Shown here piece by piece: positions 1-11,879 of a DNA stretch of 64,000 bases (position 1 is its first letter; each line of letters begins with the position of its first letter). Made by a program: the position numbers and the translations under genes. The notes beneath the pieces were generated by a model. It did no database searches and was not told where the DNA came from. It saw nothing but the letters and a program-made list of their open reading frames with translations. The stretch is from Branchipolynoe longqiensis. Lineage: Eukaryota; Annelida; Polychaeta; Phyllodocida; Polynoidae. The stretch is taken from positions 11,012,462 through 11,076,461 of the forward strand of contig CM059198.1 of NCBI GenBank assembly GCA_030323885.1, in the 5' to 3' direction.

Positions 1-1080
1 TCATGTAAACGCGACCAGGCCAGTGACAACCCCTCCTCCTACCACTACAAATTACCGAAATAAAACTAGCCGACTTTCACCAAAAACACCGAGGATGTTG
101 GAACCCTTTCAAAAAGCAGTCCTTATCCCGCCAAAAGCGCGTACCCACTTGCCAGTGGCAAGGGGCCCGAACCAACAGCCTCGGCAAATTGTTAAAATAG
201 GGGGTGGGTCGACATCCGGCAAGAACCAGATGATGACTGATTGAAAAAAAACGCCCGGCGCTCACCGTGTGGTGCAGCAGCGCGTCCAAGAAGACCGTCA
301 ACCAATAGCGAGGCCGTGTTTTGGCAGGAAACCGCTCGCGGCCTGTGGGACGGCGGTGAAATAGGTCACCGAGAGCGTGGTCTCCAAGGCGACTAATGAC
401 GTAAACCCCCAATCGTCTGAAGCGAGGGCGTTAAATTCTAAAGGCGTGCGTTTGTGATTCTATAATTAAATCTATAAATGGGGTCCCCGTCTTTATTTCT
501 TTTTGCATCGCCTTGGCTAGTACAGGGAGTGAATAGGGGCACTATTCACTTTACGGGGTGTTATTAAATTTATTAGGATGTTTGTAGTTCCAAAAGGCGT
601 GTCCAACTCGACCCGTTCGTGTTGTCACCAAAGCGTGTCGCTGTTTTATGGACTTTCTTTTAATGTTTGATGAAATCACGAATATGGGTATCGGTAAGCT
701 GGAACCCGTAAATTAATTTTAAAGTAATACGTTAATCTCCCAGCGCATATTCTCCTGCATCCGGGAGGTGACCCTCTGAGCTCTGTGGCCCCCTTGACAC
801 TGTACATACGGAATTTTACTGTTTTCTCTTCTCTCGTTTTTTTTTTTTCTTTTTAAACAAAATTAGTTTTTTATTTTTCCAGATATAAAACTACGTCCCC
901 ATTTTCAACCTGAACCTGGTGTTCTGTATTCTTTGCCGCTCGGGCTTGATTACTGTGTTGTATTTTATTACGGGCGCCCGTTACTGTGCAGGTGCCCATT
1001 GTGGCATGGACAAGTACTACAGGTAAGAGGGATATTATCACCTCACCTGTCTAATCCGATCAATTTGCCCAGGGTGCAAT
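1..1080. other. Unassigned AT-rich region
   Basis: I see no gene here. Short open frames on both strands have no recognisable motif. Since the adjacent gypsy element reads on the minus strand and ends near 2173, this stretch could belong to its 3' untranslated region or 3' LTR. I could not find a matching copy on the other side of the element, so that is only a possibility. Confidence 0.3.
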
Positions 1081-1850
1081 TGAATAAGTAGGTACGGCAT
1101 AACCAATCTAGTGAAATTAACGTATCCGCCATGGGCGTAGTATGTAATGTTAATTACACGATAATGTATTACGTCCATCCCTTCATTTATCTTATACGCT
1201 TCGTACTATTCAATAACCTTATTGGGGCTATTTTGAATTAACGTATCCCCTGTTAGTTTAGTGTGCACAGTCGGTTATACGTTAATTCATTACTTTGTCC
1301 CTGTATTGATCTTATACTCGTAGTATCTCATAACCTTGTTAGGGATATTTTGGATTACCGTACCTACTGCTGGTTCAGTATGCACGTTAATTAAAAATAA
1401 CAGCGATTAAACCCTGGTTTCGCAGTTTTTATAACCTTTGGGTTTGGCTATCGTTTTTACGTTACGTGCGCCCGTTATTATGTGTGGGTGCCCGTTCTTT
1501 AACGGATATTATATGGGCTCGTATGATTTGATAACCAATCTAGTGATATTTTATTCAACGTACCTGTTGGTTTAGCGTGCAGTGTAAGTTATACATTAGT
1601 TAATTACGTCCATCCCTTTATTCACTTTTATACACATGGTAGTATCTGCAGAGTATCTGATAACCTTGTAAGGGCTATATCTGATGAGGGCTTATTTCGA
1701 ATTAACGTATCCACGGTTGGTTTGATACGCATATTTCGTTATACGTTAATTTATTACGTCGTCCCTTTATCGATTTCAGGCGAGTTGTGGTATCTAATAA
1801 CCTTGTTAGGGATATATTGAATTAACGTATACATTGTTATTAGTGTGGGT
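1080..1850. repeat. Degenerate 115-120 bp tandem repeats
   Basis: The phrase ATTAACGTATCC, followed by a GTTGGTTTAGTGTGCA-like segment and later by TAATAACCTTGTTAGGG, recurs near 1117, 1236, 1354, 1552, 1700 and 1813. The spacing is mostly 113-120 bp with two longer intervals. Copies are quite diverged, so the array is old. It lies downstream of the minus-strand gypsy pol and may be part of that element's 3' end. Confidence 0.6.
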
Positions 1851-2172
1851 ATCAACTTGCAGGATCTTTATTTTTTTAAATATCGGCCGTTTGCCGCCAT
1901 ACGGTTACCCTGGCAGCAAACCCAAATTGGAACTGCGGGTCCTCGTATGATCTATAGAGTCCATAGTGGGCATAACATTTTAATATTATATTTGGTTTTC
2001 ATACAACTCTCACTGAGACAACAGTGTGGGACACACATGGCGTGGGATTTAAGCGGCATTCTTTGTTTCAAATTCAACCATCACTCGGCCCCGCTATCGA
2101 CTCCTCCAGGGGGGCAGGGGTCGACAGCTGGGGCACCTCAGAAGTTTGAGCCTTATCGGCGGTGGTAATTAA

Positions 2173-3063
2173 TCACCCACTTCCGCCCCCCGCAGGCGTG
2201 CGGGCGGTGTAGGGTTTCAAGCGACCCGTGTTAGATTTACGGGGCCGTAATTGGGCGGTTCGGATTACAACCGTCGTATCTGATATGACCTCGCAGACTT
2301 CCCACGGCCCATCCCAGTTTGGCGCCAATTTAATATTCGCCGTTGGCTCATGATATCGTAATACCAGGTCGCAGACTTTAAATCTAGGGAAGTCAGCATT
2401 ACCATATGAATTTTTGTTTCTTAGAATGCTTTTCCCCGTATTATTACGTACCCTTCCATATGCATTGTGGAAACAACACTCCAGCCATCGGATGAAAGCT
2501 GGTGTACAGGGGTCGACAGAGGGTTTGTGCAACACTCCAAATTGTAAGTCACAAGGCAGGCGTAACTCCTCTCCAAACACCAAGGTATTAGGGGTAACCC
2601 CGGTGGCCGCGTGTACCGTGCAGTTGTACGCGTGTGCTACATATTTGGCCTGTAAATCCCAATCGCTTTGATCTTCATTCACCATACAAGCCAAAGCAGA
2701 AATTAGGGTTCTATTAAATCGTTCGACTAACCCATTTGATCTGGGACAGTAGGGGTTGGTGCGGGTCTTATGGCAGCCTATGAGTAAAAGCATAGACTGG
2801 AATAACTCCGCTTCCAACTCTCTACCTTGGTCCGAGTGCAAGGAAATTGGGGCGCCAAAGATGAGCACCCAATTGTCAACTAGGGCTTGCGCCGCCACAG
2901 CTGCAGTTTTATTACCTAACGGGTAAACTTGTACATATTTTGTAAAATGGTCTTGTACGACCATCATTACCAAATTGCCCCTACTGGTAAGTTTGAACCC
3001 AGAGACAAAGTCACAAGATAACCGACCCCAGCGTTGGCCAGTCATTTGTTGTTGTAAGGGCAT
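2173..3063 (-). pseudogene. pol: Gypsy pol: integrase catalytic core and C-terminus
   Basis: The rve-type core shows all three acidic residues: LSCDFVSG, then LHSDQGRE, then GLVERFNRT with the D-to-E spacing expected for DD35E. After the core a GPWEVCEVI...LRPRK-like segment resembles the GPY/F module at gypsy integrase C-termini. Integrase inserts the cDNA into the host genome. The frame ends with a Gly-rich tail overlapping the purine-rich tract at 2182-2192, so coding sequence runs up to the presumed 3' LTR border. Confidence 0.87.
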
Positions 3064-3554
3064 CTTGGGTAATCGGGTTTAATGGTTACACATTTAGGGC
3101 AGGAACGAACCCAATCCCGTACTCTCGCGTTCATGCCAGGCCAATAATACCTCGCGCGCAATTTGTCCAGAGTTCTTTCTCGACCAAAGTGCGCCAACGT
3201 CTTATGGCAGTGGCAGAATGTTAGTACCTCGTCTCGCAGAAGAAAAGGGATAATTATCTGTTGGTGCATCGTTAGTGTGGCACTATCAAGCGCGTTTCTA
3301 CACAACAACCCATCCACTAGTGCTAATTGATCCCATTGATTTAATAATTTAATAGTTTCTGTATTTTCTGCACTGGTGAGATCTCTAGGCGGTCTCACCT
3401 TGTGCTCTCTCAACAATGTTATTACTGCTGAGCAGGTATCATCATTTGCTTGCGCTTGACGGATCTCGGTCTGTGACCAGAAGTTCAAATTGCTCTCAAT
3501 TTCCATGCTATTACCCAAGGATGCGACCACAGTCCTCGCATTCTGGTATTCCAC
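3042..3554 (-). pseudogene. pol: Gypsy pol: integrase N-terminal zinc domain
   Basis: The 170-codon frame includes the HHCC zinc-binding module. HCHKTLAHFGRERTL gives the two histidines, YYWPGMNARVRDWV links them to CPKC, and the spacing fits gypsy integrases. The frame overlaps the end of the RNase H frame and the start of the integrase core frame, each in a different phase. That marks one frameshift on either side in what was a single polyprotein. Confidence 0.85.
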
Positions 3555-4254
3555 AACGACGGACGTGGATGCGACTCAGTGCGTCGGCGTTAATATGTTG
3601 AGGACCCGGCCGATAGGTAATTTGCGTGTTGGTAAGGCCAAACTCGGAGAGCCAGGCCAACCAACGTCCTATCATCCCCTCTGCCTCTTTAAAATTTAAT
3701 AACCACTTCAATGAGTGGTGGTCAGTCCGGATCTGGAATCCCGCATCCCAAAAATAATGCCGCCACTTTTTGGTATAAATGACGATGGCCATTAATTCCC
3801 TTTTTGTGGTGCAATATCGCCGTTGACAGGCACTTAACTGGTTGCTGGCAAAGGTAATGGGTACTTCTACCTCATCCTGTAGCTGACTCAACGCGCCGGC
3901 TATGGCAAATGCACTCGCGTCAGTATCCAGGATAAACTGCCCAACTGGCTTAGGGTAACCTAATACGGGTGTATCTACGAACAGCCGTTTTAACTCACGG
4001 AATGCCTGGTCCTGAGGTATACCCCAGTCAAAGGCTTGCATGCTCACGTTAGCCATATCCTGTATGGGGGCGACTACTTTAGCAAATTTAGGAATGAAAT
4101 CTCGATAATACGAGGCGAATCCAATCAAACTCTTAGTCTCTTTAGGAGACTTAGGCGCAGGCCAATTTGTAATAGCCTCCACTTTTCGCGGGTCGGCTTT
4201 AATGCCTTGCCCGGAAACAATACGGCCCAAATATTCTGTTTCTCGGCGAAACAA
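3511..4254 (-). pseudogene. pol: Gypsy pol: RT connection and RNase H
   Basis: This frame continues the RT after the frameshift. YLGRIVSGQGIKADPRKVEAI and SLIGFASYYRDFIPKFA are the usual gypsy RT thumb/connection blocks. RNase H follows with DTDASAFAIAGALSQ, RRYCTTKRELMAIV, RTDHHSLKWL and a final INADALSR, so the DEDD acidic residues are present. The enzyme degrades the RNA strand during reverse transcription. Another frameshift near 3540 separates it from the integrase zinc domain. Confidence 0.87.
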
Positions 4255-6068
4255 ATTACATTTAGACGGTTTGAGTTTAAGTTTATATTTACGAAGCCTA
4301 AGGAAAACTTCCCGTAAATTGTTGCGGCACTTACTGACAGTGATATAATGATGTCATCTAAGTATACTAAACAGTGTGTAAATAACAAACCATTTAACAT
4401 TTCAGCCATAATTTTTTCAAAGGTAGCAGGTGCATTACAAAGACCGAAAGGCATTACCTTCCACTTGTAGAGTCCTATATGAGTAGCGAAGGCAGTTTTC
4501 TCCTGGTCCTCGTCCTGCATTGCAACTTGATGGTATCCAGATTGAAGGTCCAATGTGCAGAACCACTTATTTCCTCCAAGGCTATCCAGGCTATCATCTA
4601 TGCATGGTAAAGGGTACGCATTCTTGTGGGTCATCGCGTTTAATTTGCGGTAGTCAATGCAAAACCGCCATGTCCCATCCTTCTTGGTAACCAAGTGGAC
4701 CGGCGAACTGTAAGGACTTTTGCTGTCCGTAATAATTCCGGCCGCCAGCATTTTGGCCACCTCGTCCTCCAAGGCTTGCTTCTTGGAATCCATTAGCCGG
4801 CGGTACGGGATCCTAAACGGGGAATTGTCACCGGTGTCTATATGGTGTTGCACCACATCGGTCCAGCCCAATTTAGCATCCGGCCTCGCGAATATATCAC
4901 AAAATTCGAATAGGAATTCTGCAATTTTCATTTTATCTGTCTTATGATCCAGATGCGTGGCCTCGGCCATGGACAGTATGAAATCCGGGATTTGCAGTAA
5001 CCCGCCGAATTGATTCCGGTCCACTGCAAACATGGGTTCCGGGGATCTGCCAAATCCCTCCACCCCGCGTTCTCTTTTCAGTAGGTCGAATACCAGGGCA
5101 GCCGTTGGGCTGTCGATGGCTCCATGTGATCTGGCCTCGGCTGCGTTACCAATGGTTTGTCCTCGCGACAAATGAACCACGTCATCTGTAGTGTTACAGA
5201 GAGGTAAGACTGCACCTTTTGATTTAATGATCAAGGACGGTGCCGCCGTGATCCCTAAGGGATCGAGTATTTCCGGGTCGGGTTCAATTAAACACTGACC
5301 TTCCCCGTCTATCTGCCTGGTGGCAATTAAGGCCGCGACCATTTGGTAAGCGGCTATCGTAACATCCTCAGCCAGATACGCGAGGCCGCAATCTGTCCTG
5401 AGTTGGCAATGTGTGACTAAGTTATAGGGTTGCAACACCTCAAAGAGCCCATTATGCGGGGTTAGGCTAGCTTCATAAAATGACATCCAGTCACTCCCCA
5501 ATATACCGTCTTCGGGTATGTCAACTATTAAGACCGATGAGTGAAAGACCTGGTTGGCAATACCTAGTGGTATCTCGGTGCAACCAAATTGTGGTATCAC
5601 AAGGCCCGTAACGCTCAATGGTCTAACGTCTGACACCAAATTACGGGTGTTTAAATTAAGGTCATCAAAGAATTGTTTCCCTATCACGGACATAGCAGCG
5701 CCCGTATCTATAAGGAAAAACCCTTTAGAGCCTCTAATATTGATGGGGATATACCATCTTTTCCCATTGAGTGGGAAAATATCAGTGACAAACCTGTCTC
5801 GCTCACCTACAATGTGTAAGGCCAGACTGGTTTTCTTTAATATGTAATCCATACACAAATCAGGTTCGCTGTCGCTCGCATTTTGTGAGCATAACGACCG
5901 CATATTCGCCAAGAAAACCTGGCGGACGTTAAGTGCTGAACCGGTAGGTTGTACGGTGGAGCCTGAAGATAGGCACAATACTGTCGAGAGATTGTGCAAC
6001 GGGGCATTAGCACAACTTTCGACAGTTGCACTCGGAAGCTTTCCCGGTGATACCGTAGCTAGCAACAC
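4125..6068 (-). pseudogene. pol: Gypsy pol: protease and reverse transcriptase palm
   Basis: This 647-codon frame begins with a spacer, then an aspartic protease with DTGA at residues 121-124 (LIDTGAAMSVIG). RT follows: a KKDGTWRFCIDYRKLN block, then LDLQSGYHQV, FGLCNAPATF and the catalytic YLDD at residues 569-572. Just after YLDD the reading frame is lost by a one-base change near 4340. The remaining 70 or so codons to 4125 are out-of-frame noise, and the true RT continuation lies in the overlapping frame ending at 3511. Protease cleaves Gag-Pol and RT copies the element RNA in the particle. The motifs themselves look intact, so decay is mostly by indels. Confidence 0.88.
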
Positions 6069-6088
6069 TCCCGGCGTTGCAGCTGGTT

Positions 6089-8040
6089 CTAATTTAAATA
6101 AGTACCATCCTCAATAAATTCAGCCCCGGAAGGCGAGCGGGTGGGCATGGCCGCTATATTTCTGTCTTTGGCCGTAGTTAACCGGGCCAGTAAGGCCACA
6201 TCATGGTGGGAGTTGTCACGACCTTTGTGGGCCCCTTCCAACATAGCTTGTTCAATGGAACGCGTCTTGGTATGGGGGCATTTGGATGCCATATGCCCAA
6301 AACCTCTACACCTATAGCACTCGGTATCTGGTGTGATTACACGAGGCCTATTATTGGGGTACATTTGGGCCGGCCCGGAGGACCTTCCCTGGTACCCTGA
6401 ATTAGTTTGATGGCGTTTGCCACGCCAGTCCCCTTTACCGGGGTAGTTAGTGGCGCGATCAGCATTTGGTCGTGTGCCCTGCCCGTGAAACGCACTTATG
6501 CCCGTGTTTTGGTGGCCATATTCCGGCTCAGACATGGTGCTGGTGACCCCGGCCACCCCGCGTCTAGCTGGGATAATACATGCTTTCGCAGCATGATCTC
6601 GCAGCATTTGGTAGATATCCTCCATGGTATGTCTACCAGGGGACCATAGTTTAATAATTATGTCGCGTTCTTTGCGGTCTCGCAGACCATTAATGAACAC
6701 GGCCACAGTTTTATGGGCAATTAAGTCCCGTGACATGCCGCAGCCTAGCCCGGCTTTTTTGGCATCCGACTTGAGCAACATCCCATAATAAATGGAATTT
6801 GCGGGGTCGGAGGCCCTTTGGAACCGCTTCTCGAAGAGTTCCCATTTAGACAGGGGGTCCAAACCCTTAACCTGCCAAGCTAAAGCTTCGACCGTTCATC
6901 TAAGGTGTCACAGTCATCCTGCTCCCACCTGTCTACTGCTAGTTGGCCCGGGCCATCCTGTAGTAAATGTAATAGGCGTGTCAACGCGGTGGTTTCATTC
7001 CACCGGTTTACGGACATCGCCTTACTAAACTTCTCCCACCAGGTATCCCACTCTTGGTGGATACCATCGAAGGGAGGCACCTCCACAGCCCGAACCCTTG
7101 CGGGCTGGTACTGTTCCTGGATGCTAATATTACGGGCCCGCAAATGGATGGACCGATTTACGGCCGAGGCGCCAATCCCCGGGTTTCTGTTGGAGGCCTC
7201 CATCACCGCCCGGCGAATCGCGGGGTTGGATTGGATAATGGCCTGTTCCTCGTTCGTAAAACGATAAGTGGCATAGGAGTCAACATTTACGGGCTCCCGT
7301 TGATTGCAACCAGAGGCGCTTTGGCCACATGGCGTCATGTTGGCAGTAGATCTGCCATTGGATGCGTTAGACGCATTCCGGTTATTATTAACATATGGGC
7401 AACGCCCATTTTGCTGCTGGATGGCATCTAGCACTTGGTTAGTGACGCCGGCATCGCGGGCAACTGGAGCAGGGGCCAACGGCCCTCGTCCCTTTGCTTG
7501 ATACTCAGCAAATTCCCGCCATTTGACATTCAATTCATCTTCGCGGGCTAGGAGCTGCACCTCCCGCGTTTCTAGGGCATGGACTTTGTCCCCTTTTTCA
7601 TCATGCAGTGGGGCAGGCAACATCTATGTAATGTCAATCTCCGGGGAAGGAAGGACAGGAATGCGCGCGCCCGTATCTCCTTCCTGATGACGGAAGGAGA
7701 ATACGCTGGACATATCGCGGCCTGACCCGCGTCCTGTTGGACGTAGGATTTTCCTAGATTCAGGAGGGGCGGGGCCCGTATCTGGGATACGGGGGCCCGT
7801 GCCCGAGTGTTGTGAATTTTCACTTAAGGATTGTGGTGAATCCCCACCATAGCAGACTTGGTCCGCATTTAATGTACGGGGAGACGCTCCACCCGATCGG
7901 ACATTGTCCGGAATTACAGAGGCACCATCTGATGACAGCGCCTCTTGCTCACCCTCACTTCCCACCGCATTTCCTGCCGACCGCAGGCAGCTGCGGCGAG
8001 AAGACACTTGAGTCCGAGTATTTCCTCGTGCTTCTGCCAT
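6089..8040 (-). pseudogene. gag: Gypsy gag (capsid/nucleocapsid), broken
   Basis: Gag builds the virus-like particle and packages element RNA. The frame opens at 8040 and runs to a TAG at 7624-7626. It continues in the same frame from an ATG at 7623 to 6880, then shifts by one base near 6900 and continues at 6862-6089. The last segment carries a CCHC zinc knuckle (CYRCRGFGHMASKC) after a basic, Gly/Asn/Arg-rich region, as expected for nucleocapsid. The middle segment has the WDTWWEKF and LLHLLQDGPGQLA stretch typical of gypsy capsids. The in-frame TAG directly before ATG could be recoding, but given the other damage a plain nonsense mutation is likelier. The pol frame starts 20 bp downstream in another frame. 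Confidence 0.8.
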
Positions 8041-8449
8041 CGCCCGGAAACGCGTTTTCTTTTTTTTTTAGATTCCTCCCCGAAAAACTACGACTATGCA
8101 CTTCTACTAAAAAAAATGGGTTATTACGTAAGCTTTATGAAAAAAACTTTTGAATTCCCCCCAAACAAATTAAAACAAAAGAAATGTATATAAAAAACTT
8201 TTAGACTATAAAAAGAAATGAGCAACTAAGAGAAATTAACAGTAATATTCCCAGATATTAGTGTTCCTTTGTCTTAGTCTTTTCTTGTTATTTTCCCTAC
8301 TGTTAAATAGATGCGCAGTAAATTTCCGACTAAATTTTGAATGCTTCCTTCCCCTTATGTGTATAAAACCCCGAATTGTTATTAAATTATCGCAAAGTAT
8401 TTAATAAAAAGAGTTATCTGAAACGTGATCAGTGGAGCAGCGCTAAGGG
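8041..8449. other. AT-rich leader-like stretch upstream of gag
   Basis: There is no gene here. The stretch separates the gag start from the first arm of the long palindrome. On the minus strand it would be the untranslated leader of the gypsy element if the palindrome arm is its LTR, which is unproven. Confidence 0.3.
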
Positions 8450-10054
8450 TCGACCAAACAGTCTGCAGCCTCTTACGCATCTGCGCTGAGGTTCCAATTA
8501 TGCGTACTGACGTCACCTCCACTCCGCGACGCGCTTCGTCGCTAGGAGACACCGTAACAAATGGTAAAAAGCGGCTAGTTCAAAGCTATCTGCCTCGGGC
8601 CAACAAAACATTCTATTAGAACCGACCCTAATGTCGGCAGGCCGCAGGAGCTAATTTATTCTTTTTGTTTAAAAACATCTCACTAAATATAACGTCCGTT
8701 ATGGCCTTATGCCGGGGTAGCTAATCCTCGCATCACGACTCTATCCGTTCAGAGCGACACAAGGGTAACTTCGTTATTATGGGCAGACGCCAGACGCCTT
8801 TGTAACCCACTGTGGACCTAAGGCTTGTAGCCCTCACAGCAAAAATTTATACGACTAGCCGCGAAAGAAAACCAGGAATACCAATTTAGTTGAACACTAT
8901 TATTTCTCCATTATTAATGCAACCCCGGGTATTCCCTAAACCGTCATGGTACGGCGTGAAACCTCAAAACAGGAGCCGCGGTCACTGTCACAAACGAGTG
9001 AGATGTCAACAAAGAAAAAACACCGTTTTTCTTCTATTAATTCGCGTATCAAAAGTAAATTAAAAGGTATTACACTCCTTACTATCCTGGTCACGGCACC
9101 AGTTTAACCGTCGGGCTAATCCACCCACGCTTAAGGCGACCCTTCGTGTTAATTTATATAATTGTTTCCATGTGAATTTTCCTGGGCCAGCCGCGGGCCG
9201 CCGCTGCCTCTCGTCCCGTCTGCAGGTAGTCCGTGTCCGTCGGTGTCCTTCCTGAGCTAAAGTCGGCCAGCCAGAGTATCGTCTAAATACGGAGGTTTGA
9301 CCCCTCCCGCATTTATCGGCCTAAAGCAATTACTTGGTTATTTCAACTAACTGGCTGGTCTACTCGCCTTATTGTGTATTTAATATGTTTAAATTGATCC
9401 AACACTAAGCAGATGCGCTAGTGTCACTGCCACTGTCACTGATAATCAGCCTAAGTTACTGTCTCATTTTAGCCAAAAGATCCAGACGTTAATTCGGTTC
9501 ATATGTCTGTTATAATATCCCCGCAGATGGGCTAAGTAGCTGCATAAGGCCTAGTTAGGCTTAAGGCCCTTAATTTTATATAAAGCAATCCAATGTTAAG
9601 TTCGACCATAGCGGTTTACTCCATAGAAATCTGGAGGATAGTAAAGAATGCAAGGAACGTTCCAATTTACTTTTCCAAGAGCTCACAGCTTTTTATTCTT
9701 AACCAAAACTAAAATTGTTTGCAGCATAAGTCGCAGAAATATCATGCAAACCCTTTCCCTAATCATTAATTTCAAACGAGTTTAGAATTTCGATAAAATA
9801 GGCCTAAAACTCGGCTAAAACATCAGAGCGTCATTGAATACGTCTGATCGGTCTGGGTCCGAACGCCCGACCTTCTATCGTTGCCAGGCGAGTCGCAGTT
9901 TGCGTCTCCTAGCAACGCTTTACGGCCGGAAACCCGGTGCCCCGTGAATGATTGGCATTCGCGGTCTGCCATGGCGAGTAGCCCGTATTTCCAAATACGG
10001 GTTAATCAGCACACGCCCGTGAATGCCACAAGGCGAGTAGTCTCGCCCACTTCA
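8450..10054 (-). repeat. Left arm of the palindrome (LTR-like)
   Basis: Read on the minus strand, this arm begins TGAAGTGGGC at 10054 and ends near 8450 at TTTGGTCGACCC. TG at one end and a TGG-containing end resemble an LTR followed by a primer binding site, and the arm points in the same direction as the neighbouring gypsy gag. No matching direct copy was found beyond the pol end, so the LTR reading is a hypothesis. Confidence 0.5.
8508..8515. promoter_or_regulatory. CRE-like TGACGTCA, left arm
   Basis: This is a perfect cAMP-response-element palindrome (TGACGTCA), preceded by TTCCAATTATGCG. The equivalent position of the other arm (11553-11560) carries the same octamer, so the site survived while surrounding bases diverged. 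CREB/ATF binding is an inference from the motif. Confidence 0.35.
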
Positions 10055-11204
10055 GATACATATATGCGTGCATTAATATAGACACTATATATAATTTACT
10101 ATGTATACATATATATATATATATATATATGTACATATATTTGGAGTGAGTCGATATGAATACATTTATTTATATAAGTGAAGTGGGCAAGACTATAATC
10201 GAGCTGTGGCCGGTGCGGGCTTCGGTCTAGCAACCCGCATATGGAAATGCGGGCTGCTCGTCAAGACAAACTTGCATTGGCCATCAAATGCAGGGAAGGG
10301 TTCGCTGATGTAACTCGTTGCTAAGAGATGTGCCACAGCATCCCGCACTACTCTCCTAGCAACATTGAAGGTTTGAGCCATCGGGCCCGCACCCATCAGA
10401 CTTGTTTCATTAGCGCTCTGATGTGTCAGATGATAATCTGGCTTTAAATACAGTACTTGGAAGTATCTTGACTATAAAGGAAATGGAAGGGAAGTATTTA
10501 TTCATACAATTGACATTGGAAAAGATTAGATGGTGTTGGTAGGAACAGAAATAAAGTTGTGAGCTCTTAAAATGTGATTGAGACGTTCCTTGCATTCGTT
10601 ACCCTTTACGAACAGGTCCCTTATTATATTAACCGTCATGGTCAACCCCTTAACAATGATTCATTATTATATCTATTACTATTGGCCTTTTGCACAGATG
10701 ATGGAGTAATGTAGACATTACAGTAATGCAGAATAACCCTCTTCTTGGGAATATTATCCATCTTCTTAATACCGACAATAAAAGTAATATTTCAGGGGTT
10801 TATAAGTGAAAGCAGCCGTGGAGTACATCGTTGGCCTCAGCAATGGAAGTATGCGAGTAATTGCAATTAATACACAAGCGATATTAGGGGTAGAGCCCAT
10901 GGACATGTATTACATAGGCTGTCAGCGCTCGGGCGAGATGATATTAATGAATATGTGAAATGGCTATGATGGATGAGAGGAAGAGAGACAGCGGTGACCA
11001 GCAGCAGGAGCGGGGAATCCATGTGCATATTAATAGAACGATAGGAGTAGAATGGCTAAACTGGTGCCGTGACCACTGGTAAGGTCTGTAATACCTTATA
11101 TTATCACATTAAATGATCTGTGCTGTGAGAAAATTAAAATTTTGTGTATTTTTCTATGAATTTATTGACATTGCAACCCGTCGTCAGTCGTTATGCTCCA
11201 ATAG

Positions 11205-11212
11205 TGACGTCA
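11205..11212. promoter_or_regulatory. CRE-like TGACGTCA, inner site of right arm
   Basis: A second TGACGTCA octamer follows TTATGCTCCAATAG. It forms the inner half of an inverted pair with the site at 11553, and both sit next to a TTATGCTCCAAT block. Confidence 0.3.
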
Positions 11213-11552
11213 TGATTTTATGATGATTGATTGATCGATTGGTGGTTGGGATTCTATGATGTACATAGGTTACACTATAATGGATAGGGCGGTTTCAGCA
11301 CGGGATTTGTAGGTGATAATTATTATATATATCTACTTTTGTTGCATGCTAAACGTAAAAGATTATACTATGGTAATGGCTGAATCTTACGAAAACCATA
11401 GTTAGGGCTATAGAACATGACAGGTCGTTAAAATAACTACATTAACTTTGTGTCGCTCTACATCGGATAGAGTCACAAAATGGGCGATGAGTAGCTAACC
11501 CGATAGTCGCGCAAACTTTCCTATTTGTTACACGGTTGCCAATCAACTTTGA

Positions 11553-11560
11553 TGACGTCA
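11553..11560. promoter_or_regulatory. CRE-like TGACGTCA, outer site of right arm
   Basis: TGACGTCA occurs here in the mirror position of 8508-8515, flanked by a CCAAT-containing block on the opposite strand. It was noted because it is retained in both arms. Confidence 0.35.
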
Positions 11561-11879
11561 TAGATGGAAATTGGAGCATAAGGTCAGTGACATGTCAGAG
11601 CTGGAATTGTTTGGTCGAGCCTGTTACAGGTTGCTTTGTTTATTAACTACTTACGTTAGAAGTAGATTAACATTTTAAAATTAACATTTAATCTCAGTTT
11701 TAGCCTTACACTATATAGTCTCTTGATATCAGTCAATGGGGGACAAAGATATTACAAATAGGAAATGCTACCCCCTTTTACACCTTTACACATCAGTTTC
11801 GTTTAACTATGTGAAATAGTAAACATGTGTAATTCCATAAGAAGTTGAAAAAAAGAAATATGAAAACCTGAAAATATAT

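Larger units (their letters stand above)
2173..8040 (-). mobile_element. Ty3/gypsy LTR retrotransposon, internal region
   Basis: The minus strand encodes, in order, a gag with a zinc knuckle, an aspartic protease, reverse transcriptase, RNase H, the integrase zinc domain and the integrase core. This gag-PR-RT-RH-IN order is diagnostic of Ty3/gypsy elements. A purine-rich tract on the minus strand at about 2192-2182, directly followed by TG, is a plausible polypurine tract and 3' LTR start. I could not identify a pair of matching direct LTRs around the element. At least four frameshifts and one in-frame stop make it inactive. Confidence 0.9.
8450..11620. repeat. Very long imperfect palindrome of LTR-like arms
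   Basis: Sequence at 8450-10054 is related, in reverse complement, to 10179-11620, with an AT-rich spacer of about 120 bp at 10055-10178. Matching blocks in mirror order include CGACCAAACA at 8451 and 11606-11615, the stretch around GACTCTATCC at 8740 and 11470, GGTCACGGCACCAGTTTA at 9090 and 11058-11075, AATGCAAGGAACGT at 9648 and 10583-10596, and CATCAGAGCG at 9822 and 10415-10424. Both inner ends begin TGAAGTGGGC. Arms look roughly 65-75 percent similar with many indels. Confidence 0.8.
10179..11620 (+). repeat. Right arm of the palindrome (LTR-like)
   Basis: This arm reads TGAAGTGGGC inward to outward on the plus strand and ends at TTTGGTCGAGCC near 11609-11620. It contains an extra inverted pair, TTATGCTCCAAT...TGACGTCAT near 11191-11213 and its complement near 11552-11583, so a smaller element may be nested inside it. 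Confidence 0.5.

Noticed and set aside
77..412. 111-codon minus-strand open frame at the left edge
   Set aside because: No motif, no similarity to the adjacent gypsy proteins, and no supporting signals.
2173..11620. Palindrome arm as the proven 5' LTR of the first gypsy element
   Set aside because: The sequence after the purine tract at the 3' end (near 2181 downward) does not match the start of the arm, so a direct LTR pair could not be shown.
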